From: Aeromonas sp. FDAARGOS 1405
GTDB taxonomy: Bacteria; Pseudomonadota; Gammaproteobacteria; Enterobacterales; Aeromonadaceae
DNA length: 64,000 nucleotides
Direction of reading: 5' to 3'
Assembly: GCF_019048265.1 (NCBI RefSeq)
Contig: NZ_CP077311.1
Coordinates: 2,737,001 to 2,801,000 of the forward strand
Below the pieces are notes generated by a model that worked only from the letters and a program-made list of their open reading frames with translations, was not told where the DNA came from and made no database searches. Positions within the stretch are counted from its first letter, which is position 1. The number at the start of each line of letters is the position of its first letter. The translations under genes and the position numbers were made by a program. This document shows positions 55,141 through 64,000 of the stretch, one piece after another.

Positions 55141-58100
55141 TTATTCGGATTGCGGGTTCGCGCTCTTGCCAAGGCTGCGACTACGCCACAGGTAATAGGC
55201 CGCTGGCAGCACCAAGAGGGTCAGCACCAGCGCGCTCACCATGCCGCCGATCATGGGGGCGGCGATGCGCTGCATCACCTCGGAGCCGGTGCCATGGCTC
55301 CACATGATGGGCAAGAGGCCGGCGATGATGGTGACCACCGTCATCATCTTGGGACGCAGGCGCAGGGCGGCGCCGTGGATCACCGCCCGGTGCAGACCCG
55401 CCTTGTCCGGCTTGCCACTGGCCACCAGGTCATCCCAGGCGTGGTTGAGGTAGATCAGCATCAAGACGCCGGTTTCCACCGCCACCCCCGCCAGAGCGAT
55501 AAAGCCCACCCCGACCGCCACCGAGAGGTTGAAGTCGAGCAGCCAGAGGGTCCAGATCCCCCCCACCACCGCCAGCGGCAAGGTGGTGAGAATGAGCAGC
55601 ACCTCCTGGAAGCGGCGAAACGCCAGATAGAGCAGCAGCACGATAATGGCTACCGTGAGCGGCACCACGTAGGCGAGGCGCGCCTTGGCCCGCTCCATGT
55701 ACTCGTATTGGCCAGACCAGGTGAGGGCGTAGCCCGCCGGCAGCACCAGCTGCTTGCCCACCTTTGCCTTGGCCTCAGCTACAAAAGAGCCGATATCGCG
55801 GCTGCGAATATCGACGTAGACCCAGCCGTTGAGGCGCGCATTTTCACTGCGCAGCATCGGGGCCTCGTCGCTGATATAGACCCGGGCCACATCCGCCAGC
55901 GCGATACGCGCACCGCTCGGAGTCACCACCGGCAGCAGCTCGAGGCTGGCCACTGAATCGCGATAGCTCTGGGGGTAGCGCAGGTTGATAGGGTAGCGTT
56001 CACGTCCCTCGATGGTCTGGCCCACCTCCATGCCGCCCACCGCGGTGGCGAGCACCGCCTGCACGTCGGCGATGTTGAGGCCGTAGCGGGCCGCTTTCAG
56101 CCGGTCGATGTCCACCTTGACGTAGCGGCCACCGGCGACCCGCTCGGCGTAGACCGATGAGGCGCCCTCCACCTTGCCGACGATCTGTTCCAGCTGCTGG
56201 CCGAGCTGCTGGATCACCTTGAGATCGGGCCCCGCAATCTTGATGCCGACCGGGGTCTTGATGCCGGTGGCCAGCATGTCGATGCGGGTCTTGATGGGGG
56301 GCACCCAGGCGTTGGTGAGGCCGGGGAAGCGGATGAGGGAGTCGAGCTCTTCTTTGAGCTTCTCCGGGGTCATGCCGGGGCGCCACTGATCGCGGGGTTT
56401 GAGCTGGATGCTGGTCTCCATCATCACCAGATCCGCAGGGTCGGTGGCTGATTCGGCGCGCCCCGCCTTGCCGAACACGTTCTGCACCTCGGGCACGGTA
56501 CGAATGAGCTTGTCGGTCTGCTGCAAAATCTCCCGCGCCTTGCCCACCGAGATATTGGCTGCGGTGGTGGGCATATACATGATGTCCCCCTCATCGAGCG
56601 GCGGAATGAACTCGGAGCCCAGGTACTTGAGCGGCCAGAAGCCCGCCACCGTCACCACGGCGGCGATGGCCAGGGTGGTTTTCGGGCGGGCCAAGACGGC
56701 TTTGAGCAGCGGCACATAGCCCTGGCTTAGCCAGCGGTTGAGCGGGTTGGCCTGCTCCGCCAGTACCTTGCCACGGATGAAGTAACCCATGATCACCGGC
56801 ACCAGCGTGATGGCGAGCGCGGCAGCCGCCGCCATGGCATAGGTCTTGGTGTAGGCGAGGGGATGGAACATCCTCCCCTCCTGCGCCTCCAGCGCAAATA
56901 CCGGCAGGAAGCTGATGGTGATGATGAGCAGGGAGAAGAAGATGGCGGGCCCCACCTCTATGCTTGCCTCGGTGATGATGCGCCAGCGGTTCTTATCGGT
57001 GAGCGCCTCCCGCTCCATGTGTTTGTGGACGTTCTCGATCATCACGATGGCGCCATCCACCATGGCGCCGATGGCGATGGCGATGCCCCCCAACGACATG
57101 ATGTTGGCGTTGATCCCCTGCAGGTGCATCACGATAAAGGCGGTCAGGATGGCGATGGGCAAGGAGATGACCACCACCAGCGACGAGCGCAGGTGGAACA
57201 GGAAGGCGAGGCAGACCAGCACCACCACCGCGAACTCCTCTACCAGCTTGCCGGAGAGGTTGTCGATGGCGCGCTGGATAAGGTCGGAGCGATCGTAGAC
57301 GGTGACGATCTCCACCCCCTCTGGCAGGCTGCTTTTCAGCTGAGCCAGCCGCGCCTTGACCCCGTCGATGGTGTGCTGGGCATTCTCGCCATAGCGCATC
57401 ACGATGATGCCGCCTACCACTTCCCCTTCACCGTTGAGCTCGGCCAGGCCGCGCCGGCTCTGGGGCCCGGTGACCACATCTGCTACATCGCCCAGCAGCA
57501 GCGGGGCGCCGCGCACAGTGGTACCGAGCGGGATCTGCTTCAGATCCTCCACGCTTTTCAGATAGCCGTTGGAGCGCACCATGTACTCCGCTTCCGCCAT
57601 CTCGATGACGGAGGCGCCGGTCTCCTGATTACCCTGCTTGATGGCGGTCTCGATAAGGGAGAGCGGAATGCCGTAGGCGCGCAGCTTGTCCGGGTCGACC
57701 CGCACCTGATACTGGCGCACCATGCCGCCCACGGTGGCGACCTCGGAGACCCCCTCCACCGTCTGCAACTCGTACTTGAGGAACCAGTTCTGCAGCGAGG
57801 TGAGCTGGCTGAGGTCATGCTTGCCGGTTCTGTCCACCAACGCGTACTGATAGACCCAGCCCACCCCGGTGGCATCGGGGCCGAGCTGGGGGCGGGCTGA
57901 GGCGGGCAGGTTGGGCGCAACCTGGCTCAGATACTCCAGCACCCGGGCGCGGGCCCAGTAGAGGTCGGTGTTGTCGTCAAACAGCACATAGACGAAGGAG
58001 TCGCCGAAGAAGGAGTAGCCGCGCACCGTGGTGGCCCCCGGCACCGCCAGCATGGCGGTGGTGAGCGGGTAGGTCACCTGATCCTCCACCACTTGAGGCG

Positions 58101-58269
58101 CCTGGCCCGGATAGGAGGTCTTGATGATCACCTGCACGTCGGAGAGATCCGGCAGGGCGTCCACCGGGGTTTGCTTGACCGACCAGAGCCCCCAGGCGGT
58201 GAGCATGAGGGTCAATAGCAGCACCAGAAAGCGGTTGCCGATGGACCAGCGAATAATCGACGGGATCAT
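55141..58269 (-). CDS. cusA: CusA-type heavy-metal RND efflux pump
   Basis: 1042 residues. Starts [18 protein letters not shown], the standard HME-RND opening. Twelve membrane helices in two groups, with the periplasmic loops between; [19 protein letters not shown] and [18 protein letters not shown] are hallmark CusA segments; Met-rich substrate positions are plausible. It exports Cu(I)/Ag(I) using the proton gradient, together with CusB. The ATG overlaps the stop of a 26-codon ORF (58266-58346) that resembles its own N-terminus. Confidence 0.95.
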   Translation of the reverse strand: MIPSIIRWSIGNRFLVLLLTLMLTAWGLWSVKQTPVDALPDLSDVQVIIKTSYPGQAPQVVEDQVTYPLTTAMLAVPGATTVRGYSFFGDSFVYVLFDDNTDLYWARARVLEYLSQVAPNLPASARPQLGPDATGVGWVYQYALVDRTGKHDLSQLTSLQNWFLKYELQTVEGVSEVATVGGMVRQYQVRVDPDKLRAYGIPLSLIETAIKQGNQETGASVIEMAEAEYMVRSNGYLKSVEDLKQIPLGTTVRGAPLLLGDVADVVTGPQSRRGLAELNGEGEVVGGIIVMRYGENAQHTIDGVKARLAQLKSSLPEGVEIVTVYDRSDLIQRAIDNLSGKLVEEFAVVVLVCLAFLFHLRSSLVVVISLPIAILTAFIVMHLQGINANIMSLGGIAIAIGAMVDGAIVMIENVHKHMEREALTDKNRWRIITEASIEVGPAIFFSLLIITISFLPVFALEAQEGRMFHPLAYTKTYAMAAAAALAITLVPVIMGYFIRGKVLAEQANPLNRWLSQGYVPLLKAVLARPKTTLAIAAVVTVAGFWPLKYLGSEFIPPLDEGDIMYMPTTAANISVGKAREILQQTDKLIRTVPEVQNVFGKAGRAESATDPADLVMMETSIQLKPRDQWRPGMTPEKLKEELDSLIRFPGLTNAWVPPIKTRIDMLATGIKTPVGIKIAGPDLKVIQQLGQQLEQIVGKVEGASSVYAERVAGGRYVKVDIDRLKAARYGLNIADVQAVLATAVGGMEVGQTIEGRERYPINLRYPQSYRDSVASLELLPVVTPSGARIALADVARVYISDEAPMLRSENARLNGWVYVDIRSRDIGSFVAEAKAKVGKQLVLPAGYALTWSGQYEYMERAKARLAYVVPLTVAIIVLLLYLAFRRFQEVLLILTTLPLAVVGGIWTLWLLDFNLSVAVGVGFIALAGVAVETGVLMLIYLNHAWDDLVASGKPDKAGLHRAVIHGAALRLRPKMMTVVTIIAGLLPIMWSHGTGSEVMQRIAAPMIGGMVSALVLTLLVLPAAYYLWRSRSLGKSANPQSE

Positions 58270-58346
58270 GATTGAACTCCTTTCTCACCAAGTACAGAGA
58301 GCGGAGAGCGGTTGCCTGCTAGGCAGCGAATGATGGCAGGGATCAT
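58266..58346 (-). CDS. 26-codon ORF between cusB and cusA resembling the CusA N-terminus
   Basis: It starts in an ATGA overlap with the cusB stop and ends in an ATGA overlap with the cusA start. It reads [17 protein letters not shown] then diverges; the true CusA start reads [17 protein letters not shown]. The two starts also match at DNA level over the first 7 codons and at GGCAACCGCT. It looks like a truncated duplicate of the cusA 5' end that now couples cusB to cusA translation. Confidence 0.55.
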   Translation of the reverse strand: MIPAIIRCLAGNRSPLSVLGEKGVQS

Positions 58347-59866
58347 GATTTCTTCTCCACCTCGGGCATCGCCATCTGATGTTGGCTATGGTCCATCCCT
58401 TCCATCTCATCTTTTGCCTGCTCCGGAGCGTGGCCGCTGGCCGGGGCCTTCTCCTGATGGATGTTGGTGATGCGGTACTCATCCCCCTCCTGCATTACCT
58501 GCAGGTGCAGGGTCTGCCCCTCGACCAGCTTGCTGATATCGACCCCGTCGGCGACGGTGAACTCCATCTCCATGGCGGGCCACTGCCACTCGGGGATGGG
58601 CTGGTGGGAGACCATCAGGGTACGTTTGGCCAGATCGATGCTTTCAACCTCGCCCTGAGTCCACACCTGGGCAGGGCGCACCGCCGTCATGCGCTGGAAG
58701 TCCGAATCGATGGCCGACTCGGAGTCGAGCAGGAACTGGGCAGAGCTGACGATGTTATCCCCCGCCTCTACCCCAGCCTTGATGGCCACCTTGTCGCCAA
58801 ACTGGGGGCCCAGAGTGACGGCCACCGACTTGAAGCTGCCATCCCCCAGCGCCAGCACCAGCCGGTCCTGACTGCCGGTGCGGATCACCGCTTCGCTCGG
58901 CACCACCAATTGCGGCTCTCCCTTGCCCGCCTGAATGGTCACCTTGGCGAACATATTGGGTTTCAAAAACTCGTCCGGGTTGGCGAAGCGCAGCCGTACC
59001 TTGAGGGTACGGGTGGTGGCATCCAGAGTCGGGTAGAGGTAATCCACCTTACCTTGCCAACTGCGGCCGGGGGCATAGTCGAGGGTCATGGTGACCGGAT
59101 CCCCCACCTTCAGCTGGGCCGCCTGGCGCTCGAACACCTCTGCACTCACCCACACCTGCTTGAGGGTGCTGATGTTAAAGAGGGCCGCGGCAGGCTCCAC
59201 ATACTGGCCTTCTCGCACCTTCAGCTCGGAGACATAACCGCTGCTGGGGGCATAGAAACGCACCGTCTCCTGCACCTGACGGGTGCGCTTGAGGGCCGCT
59301 ATCTGATCTGCCGGTACCTGCAGGGACTTGAGCTTGCCTTCGGCGGCGCGCAGCAGCAGCGGGTTGGCAGTGTTGAGGGCCAGCAGGTATTCGTGCTGGG
59401 CGTTGACCAGATCCGGGGCGTAGAGCTCGTAAATAAGGCTCCCCTTGCTCACCTGCTGCCCTTCGCTCTTGATGGCGAGGGTGCGGATCCAGCCCGCCAT
59501 GCGGGCGTTGACCGCCTCCAGCTTGTCCTCGTCATAGCCGACGTAGCCCACCGTCTCGATCTGCTGGTGGATAGGGAGCTTCTCCACCTTGGCAAGCCGC
59601 ACCCCCAGGTTCTGCTGGATCTCGGGGCTGATGGTGACAGTGCCCGGTGAGCCGCCCTGTTTTTCCTCATAGACGGGGATAAAGTCCATCCCCATGTTGT
59701 CCTTGGCCGGGGCATTGCGCTTGTCGCGCGGATCCATGGGGTTGACCCAGTAGAGCGGCGTCTTCTCCTTGGCCACGGTGCTAGCAGTGGTCTGTTTGGC
59801 AGCCCAGTAACCGCCACCGGCGCCGAGGGCCAGCAGCAGGGCTGATACCAGCAGTTTCTGGCTCAT
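58343..59866 (-). CDS. cusB: CusB-type membrane-fusion protein with C-terminal CusF domain
   Basis: 507 residues from the ATG at 59866 (the longer frame to 59992 lacks a signal sequence at its start). An N-terminal anchor (LLVSALLLALGAGGGYWAA) is followed by a heavy-metal-binding segment (YWVNPMDPRDKRNAPAKDNM), then the lipoyl/beta-barrel/hairpin periplasmic adaptor body. The last ~75 residues (TQGEVESIDLAKRTLMVSH; WPAMEMEF) are a CusF-like domain fused to CusB. The final residues are His/Met-rich. The operon also has a free CusF, so the chaperone function is doubled. Confidence 0.92.
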   Translation of the reverse strand: MSQKLLVSALLLALGAGGGYWAAKQTTASTVAKEKTPLYWVNPMDPRDKRNAPAKDNMGMDFIPVYEEKQGGSPGTVTISPEIQQNLGVRLAKVEKLPIHQQIETVGYVGYDEDKLEAVNARMAGWIRTLAIKSEGQQVSKGSLIYELYAPDLVNAQHEYLLALNTANPLLLRAAEGKLKSLQVPADQIAALKRTRQVQETVRFYAPSSGYVSELKVREGQYVEPAAALFNISTLKQVWVSAEVFERQAAQLKVGDPVTMTLDYAPGRSWQGKVDYLYPTLDATTRTLKVRLRFANPDEFLKPNMFAKVTIQAGKGEPQLVVPSEAVIRTGSQDRLVLALGDGSFKSVAVTLGPQFGDKVAIKAGVEAGDNIVSSAQFLLDSESAIDSDFQRMTAVRPAQVWTQGEVESIDLAKRTLMVSHQPIPEWQWPAMEMEFTVADGVDISKLVEGQTLHLQVMQEGDEYRITNIHQEKAPASGHAPEQAKDEMEGMDHSQHQMAMPEVEKKS

Positions 59867-60138
59867 CGCACACCCCCACTTAGTGGCAGGGTGGCAAAGT
59901 TCTTGGCGGCGATAAGGCCGGTAACAGGGACAAGTGACATCATATCTCTTCTCTTGTGCAGGCCGCCGGATCGGAGATGGACAAGGCATCACCTAAGGGA
60001 TTGGCGGCAAACGGGGCGCAGCTGTATCAGCGCGCACGGCTCCCAGTGAGCGGGCCGGTTTGGCCGGGGCACAGGGTCAGGCAAGGCGGCAGGAGACGGG
60101 CAAGCCGAGGCTTGCCGCTGCCGCAAGAGAAGATCTTT

Positions 60139-60648
60139 CTAGTGTCGCAGCACCGACAACATCAGGTGTCGGCGCGGCCAGGAGGGGGGATGGGTACCGC
60201 GTGATCGCAGGAAGGGATCCCGCAACCAGTTATCAAGCAGTGCAGTTGCGAAGTTACTGCCAAGTAGCAGGGGGAAGATCAGCAGGGCGACCAATACACC
60301 CAGCAGAGCTATCGCGCCGAAGGAGAGGGCATTGACGCCGGTCTGCATCTGGCACTCATCGCCCATGGCCGACCCCTCGTCTCCCTGATGGCAGGAGAGG
60401 GCCATGGTATCGCTCGGGTGAGACATTGCGGGCATCGCATGAGAGCTCTCGCCATCCGCCATCGCCATGGATGAATCCAACATCACCATTGGCAGGGGGC
60501 TGCTTTGGGTCGTCTCGGAGGAGAGGGGAGAACCATGCCAGCTGATGCAGAGGGTCAGATTGCACACGAGCAGCAGCGCCAGCAATAGCCGGGCTAGCAG
60601 GGCAGAGGGCAATCTTGTCGCAAGCTGGGTGAGTGACAATCCGGTCAT
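60139..60648 (-). CDS. Met/His-rich small membrane protein heading the cus operon (DUF2946-like)
   Basis: 169 residues. Two membrane helices (ALLARLLLALLLVCNLTLC and FGAIALLGVLVALLIFPLLL) flank a periplasmic loop rich in Met, His and Cys (SSHAMPAMSHPSDTMALSCH). The C-terminus PRRHLMLSVLRH resembles that of the protein heading the scs operon. Position as first gene before cusB, with the loop composition, suggests copper or silver binding; function not established. ATG at 60648 overlaps an AAGGATG motif, so a downstream TTG start is possible. Confidence 0.65.
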   Translation of the reverse strand: MTGLSLTQLATRLPSALLARLLLALLLVCNLTLCISWHGSPLSSETTQSSPLPMVMLDSSMAMADGESSHAMPAMSHPSDTMALSCHQGDEGSAMGDECQMQTGVNALSFGAIALLGVLVALLIFPLLLGSNFATALLDNWLRDPFLRSRGTHPPSWPRRHLMLSVLRH

Positions 60649-60696
60649 CCTTCAGGATCTGGTATCCAGACTCTAAACCTTGCTTCTGGGAGAAGG

Positions 60697-61449
60697 TCAA
60701 GGCGAGGGCTGGCGCTGTTGTTGCAGATAGATGTCGCTGTATTTCTCCAGCAGCTGATCTATCCACTGCCTCATGCCCGGCGCTTGCAGCATGGGTTCCA
60801 GCTGTTCGAGGGTGCCAAGATGGGGAGATTGTAGTGAAACAGAAATATAGAGCTCACCGCGCTGCAGTGGCCACTGCAGATCAGTCATTCCGCTGCTCGG
60901 GTAATTTTCGCTCAAAAACAGGCGGCCGGAAGAGCGGCCATAGGGAACGAAGTCGACCCGGTCACTGGCCAGCAGGCCAAATACCTGCTTGAGGGAGTTG
61001 ACCCTGTAGATGCGGGTATTTGCTTGCAAAAAATCATCCATTTCGCTGCCAAGGCTGACGCCTATCATCATGGCTCCCCGCAGTCCGGTCAGATCCTCCC
61101 GTCGCTGCAGCAAGCGGCTGCCGGGTTGGCGCACGAACACCGCCATGTCATTGATGGCCATGGGCGTTCGGGTAAAGCGGGAGTAGTGTGCTCTCTCTTC
61201 GTTGCGCAGCGCACAGATATTGATGTCGACCTCTCCTTTCGCCACTTTCTGCTGACAGCGGGCCCAGGGGCCCACATAGGAGAGATCCACATTGAAACCC
61301 AACCGTTGATAGAGGGTACTGACTACTTCGGCACAAACGCCGATGATCTTGCCATCGCTCAGCCAGTTCCAGGGGGGATAATCGTGATGACCACAGGCGG
61401 AGAGGGTAGTGGTCGTCAAGGTCGTCGCGAGCCAGAGCTGAGCCAGCAT
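60697..61449 (-). CDS. Periplasmic solute-binding protein (SBP family 3-like)
   Basis: 250 residues from the ATG at 61449; the frame extends upstream to 61551 but without a signal peptide. Short signal (MLAQLWLATTLTTTTLSA), then HDYPPWNWLSDGKIIGVCAEVV and FNVDLSYVGPWARCQQKV, the pattern of amino-acid-type SBP_bac_3 proteins; GEVDINICALRNEERAHYS and the RVNSLKQVFGLLASDRVDFV region follow. No permease or ATPase gene adjoins it, as is common for stand-alone members in Aeromonas, Vibrio and Shewanella. Ligand unknown. Confidence 0.85.
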   Translation of the reverse strand: MLAQLWLATTLTTTTLSACGHHDYPPWNWLSDGKIIGVCAEVVSTLYQRLGFNVDLSYVGPWARCQQKVAKGEVDINICALRNEERAHYSRFTRTPMAINDMAVFVRQPGSRLLQRREDLTGLRGAMMIGVSLGSEMDDFLQANTRIYRVNSLKQVFGLLASDRVDFVPYGRSSGRLFLSENYPSSGMTDLQWPLQRGELYISVSLQSPHLGTLEQLEPMLQAPGMRQWIDQLLEKYSDIYLQQQRQPSP

Positions 61450-61504
61450 ATCCGGATCCTGTGCAAAAAAGTCTCGATGTGTGTCATTGAAGCACACCGC
61501 AGAC

Positions 61505-61531
61505 AAAAAAATACCCCCGCACGGGCGGGGG
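61505..61531 (-). terminator. Intrinsic terminator of the RND drug pump gene
   Basis: On the - strand: CCCCCGC / GCGGGGG stem with a 4-base loop, then TA and T7 (61511-61505). Confidence 0.88.
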
Positions 61532-61565
61532 TAGTTTGTTATCGGTGGCACGCCCGTGGAGAGCG

Positions 61566-64000
61566 TTACGGCTTGGCGCGTTTTTCCGACCCTTTCATGA
61601 TGAGGCGGAAGAAGAGCGGGATAAAGAAGATGGCGATAAAGGTGGCCGCCAGCATGCCGCCGATGACCGGCCAGCCGAGAGCGTGACGGCTTGCGGCACC
61701 GGCGCCGCTGGAGGTGACCAGCGGCACACAGCCGAGGATGAAGGCCAGCGAGGTCATCACGATGGGGCGAAAACGCAGGCGCGCCGCCTCCAGTGCCGAC
61801 TCGATGAGGCTCATCCCCTCCTCGTGCTTCATCACCGCGAATTCCACAATCAGTATGGCGTTCTTGGCGGCAAGGCCCACCAGGGTCACCAGCCCGATCT
61901 GGAAGTAGACGTTGTTGGTGAGTCCTACCAGCCAGGTGGCCAGCAGGGCGCCGAACAGGGCGAACGGTACGGCTGTGATCACCGCAAACGGCAGGCTCCA
62001 GCGTTCGTACTGGGCTGCCAGGATGAGGAAGATCATCACAATACCGAAGCCGAACGCCATGCCTGCGCTACCGGCAGAGGCCTTCTCCTGATAGGCGGAA
62101 CCGGTCCACTCCAGTTTGGCATCGTTGCCAAGGGTGCTGTTGGCCACCTCTTCCAGTGCGGCGATCGCCTGACCCGAACTGTAGCCGGGTGCCGGCTGTG
62201 CCATGATCTTGGCTGCCTGGAAGATGTTGAAACGCTCTACCAGCTCGGGGCCAGTGGCATCACGGACCGTCACTAGGCTGCTGAGCGGGATCATCTCGCC
62301 GGTGTTGGAGCGCACGTAGACGTTGCGGATATCGCTCTTCTTGGCGCGGTAGTCCGCTTCGGACTGCAACTGTACCCGGTAGGTTCGGCCAAACTGGTTG
62401 AAGTCGTTGACATAGACCTGACCGAAGGTGGCCTGCATGGTGTCGAACACCGCATTGATCGGCAGCCCCAGCGCCTTGGCTTTCTCGCGATCCAGGTCGA
62501 GATAGACCTGCGGCACATTGGCACGGAATGTGGATGTGACACTGGCAAACTCGGGGCGCTCCTTGGCGGCGGCGAGGAAGCGCTGTACTTCGCCCGAAAA
62601 CTCCTGGGCACTGCCGGAACCCCGGTTTTGCAGGTAGCCTTCCAGTCCGCCGGTGGTGGACATCCCCTGGATGGGGGGCGGGTTGAAGGAGGCAACAAAG
62701 CCGTCAGCCAGCCCCATCAGGCTCATCCCCTGCAGAGTTTTGGCCAGATCGAAGGAGTCCTGGCCTGTCCCCTTGCGCTCGCTCCAGTCCTTCAGGGTAA
62801 TGAAGGTGAGACCGCTGTTGCTGATGATGGCGTTGGAGAGGATGTCGAAGCCCGAGAAGGTGATCACATCCTTCACATTGGGATTGGCCATGGCGATCTT
62901 GTCGAACTGATCCGCCACTGCCTGTGTCCGGCTCATGGCGGCGGCATCCGGCAGCATGACGGCGGAGATGAGGTAGCCCTGATCTTCGTTCGGTACCAGC
63001 TCGCCCGGCACTTTCAGGAAGAGACCGTAGATGGAGAGCAACAGTACGGCGATGATGGCAAAAGCGACCCCCACCCGACGGTTCAGGAAGGCCACACCCC
63101 GTACATAGCCGTGGGTCAGCTGGTCAAATTTATCGTTGAACCAGACGAAGAAACGGGCCGGTTTGTGATGTCCCTCTTTCAGCAACACGGCGCACAAGGC
63201 CGGAGAGAGAGTCAGAGCCACCAGACCGGAGATGGCCACCGAGACCGCGACCGTGATGGCGAACTGCTTGTACATCACCCCTGTCATGCCACCCATAAAG
63301 GCGACCGGCAGGAACACGGCGCAAAGCACCAGCACGATGGCGACCACCGGACCTGAGACCTCCTGCATGGCGAGGATGGCAGCCTCTTTGGGCGAACATT
63401 TCTTCTCGCTCATGATCCGCTCGACGTTCTCGAGCACCACGATGGCGTCATCCACCACGATACCGATGGCGAGCACCATGCCGAACAGGGTCAGCAGGTT
63501 GATGGAGAAACCGAGCACCAGCATGCCGGCGAAGGTCCCGATAAGTGACACTGGCACCGCGATACAGGGGATCAGGGTGGCGCGGAAGTTCTGCAGGAAC
63601 AGGTAGACTACCACGAACACCAGCACGATCGCCTCGAACAGGGTGTGTACCACCTCTTCGATGGAGATCTTCACAAACTCTGTGGTGTCGTAGGGGATCT
63701 GGTACTCGATATCCTGCGGAAAGCGCTCCTTGAGCCGCTCCATGGTGGTGTGCACCGCATCGGCGACTGCTACGGCGTTGGCACCGGGCTGCAGATAGGT
63801 AGCGATACCGATGGCCGGTTTGCCGTTGGCGCGGGCCACCAGATCATAATCCTTGCCCCCCAGCTCGACCCGGGCGACATCGCGGACCCGGATCTTGGAG
63901 CCATCGGGCATGGAGCGAACTATGATGTTCTGGAACTCTTTCACATCTTCAAGGCGACCCTTGGTCTGCACCGTGTAGGTGAAGTCGATGGGGGTCGAGG
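61566..64000 (-). CDS. HAE1-type RND multidrug efflux pump, C-terminal part
   Basis: The frame is open to the window edge; about 811 of ~1050 residues are present, starting [17 protein letters not shown], which corresponds to the porter domain of AcrB. Landmarks: [18 protein letters not shown] (the DD proton-relay pair of helix 4), [25 protein letters not shown]-like [12 protein letters not shown], and [24 protein letters not shown]. It is an AcrB/MexF-class drug exporter using a membrane-fusion partner that would be upstream, outside the window. Confidence 0.93.
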   Translation of the reverse strand, partial: STPIDFTYTVQTKGRLEDVKEFQNIIVRSMPDGSKIRVRDVARVELGGKDYDLVARANGKPAIGIATYLQPGANAVAVADAVHTTMERLKERFPQDIEYQIPYDTTEFVKISIEEVVHTLFEAIVLVFVVVYLFLQNFRATLIPCIAVPVSLIGTFAGMLVLGFSINLLTLFGMVLAIGIVVDDAIVVLENVERIMSEKKCSPKEAAILAMQEVSGPVVAIVLVLCAVFLPVAFMGGMTGVMYKQFAITVAVSVAISGLVALTLSPALCAVLLKEGHHKPARFFVWFNDKFDQLTHGYVRGVAFLNRRVGVAFAIIAVLLLSIYGLFLKVPGELVPNEDQGYLISAVMLPDAAAMSRTQAVADQFDKIAMANPNVKDVITFSGFDILSNAIISNSGLTFITLKDWSERKGTGQDSFDLAKTLQGMSLMGLADGFVASFNPPPIQGMSTTGGLEGYLQNRGSGSAQEFSGEVQRFLAAAKERPEFASVTSTFRANVPQVYLDLDREKAKALGLPINAVFDTMQATFGQVYVNDFNQFGRTYRVQLQSEADYRAKKSDIRNVYVRSNTGEMIPLSSLVTVRDATGPELVERFNIFQAAKIMAQPAPGYSSGQAIAALEEVANSTLGNDAKLEWTGSAYQEKASAGSAGMAFGFGIVMIFLILAAQYERWSLPFAVITAVPFALFGALLATWLVGLTNNVYFQIGLVTLVGLAAKNAILIVEFAVMKHEEGMSLIESALEAARLRFRPIVMTSLAFILGCVPLVTSSGAGAASRHALGWPVIGGMLAATFIAIFFIPLFFRLIMKGSEKRAKP

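Noticed and set aside
1..64000. Mobile elements or prophage as source of the effector island
   Set aside because: No transposase, integrase, terminal repeats or tRNA-associated attachment site was seen around 16738-28989; homologous recombination is enough to explain the array.

Overview
The window is a GC-rich gammaproteobacterial chromosome segment. Gene content and order fit Aeromonas best: a complete vas-type T6SS operon, the mltD-gloB-yafS-rnhA-dnaQ block, scsB/scsD, a stand-alone astE, and paired catechol-type iron uptake and Cus-type copper loci. The genus call is inference from content and protein similarity; no 16S or database search was possible.

Layout. (1) 1-16737, + strand: most of a type VI secretion system operon, tssF(partial)-tssG-FHA-tssJ-tssK-tssL-clpV-vasH-vasI-tssA-tssM-vasL, tightly packed with many start/stop overlaps. 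tssB, tssC, tssE and hcp are not in the window and would lie upstream or elsewhere. (2) 16738-28989, + strand: a second T6SS unit preceded by a well-formed sigma-54 promoter (16800-16815): PAAR, VgrG, a DUF4123 adaptor, a 996-residue VasX-like pore-forming effector, then five tandem paralogous membrane immunity genes and a Sel1-repeat lipoprotein. The bacterial enhancer-binding protein VasH encoded in unit 1 probably drives this promoter. The immunity array is the most interesting part. Its spacers still carry translatable fossils of effector 3' ends, one clearly from a divergent effector allele; one copy is frameshifted in a G8 tract; and two copies share an almost identical mosaic segment. 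(3) 29101-32241, - strand: a copper/thiol-stress operon (small membrane protein, scsB, a 49-codon ORF where scsC would be expected, scsD). (4) 32656-36766: a possible structured leader RNA with an intrinsic terminator, then a SNF2 helicase. (5) 36850-38479: a Tus replication-fork-arrest protein on the - strand and a DUF1127 small protein. (6) 38759-45653: housekeeping genes astE, mltD, gloB, yafS, rnhA, dnaQ and a TIGR03503-type membrane protein. (7) 45754-47274: an HD-GYP response regulator. (8) 47584-54624: iron-siderophore uptake (siderophore-interacting reductase, TonB receptor, two FecCD permeases, ATPase, binding protein) with two candidate Fur boxes. (9) 54743-60648, - strand: a Cus-type copper/silver efflux operon (small Met/His-rich membrane protein, cusB, a 26-codon ORF resembling the CusA N-terminus, cusA, cusF) without an outer-membrane cusC. 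(10) 60697-64000, - strand: a periplasmic solute-binding protein and the 3' part of an HAE1-type RND drug pump running off the end.

No tRNA, rRNA, CRISPR array, insertion sequence or integrase was recognised. Long antisense ORFs opposite real genes were treated as shadows of GC-rich coding sequence.
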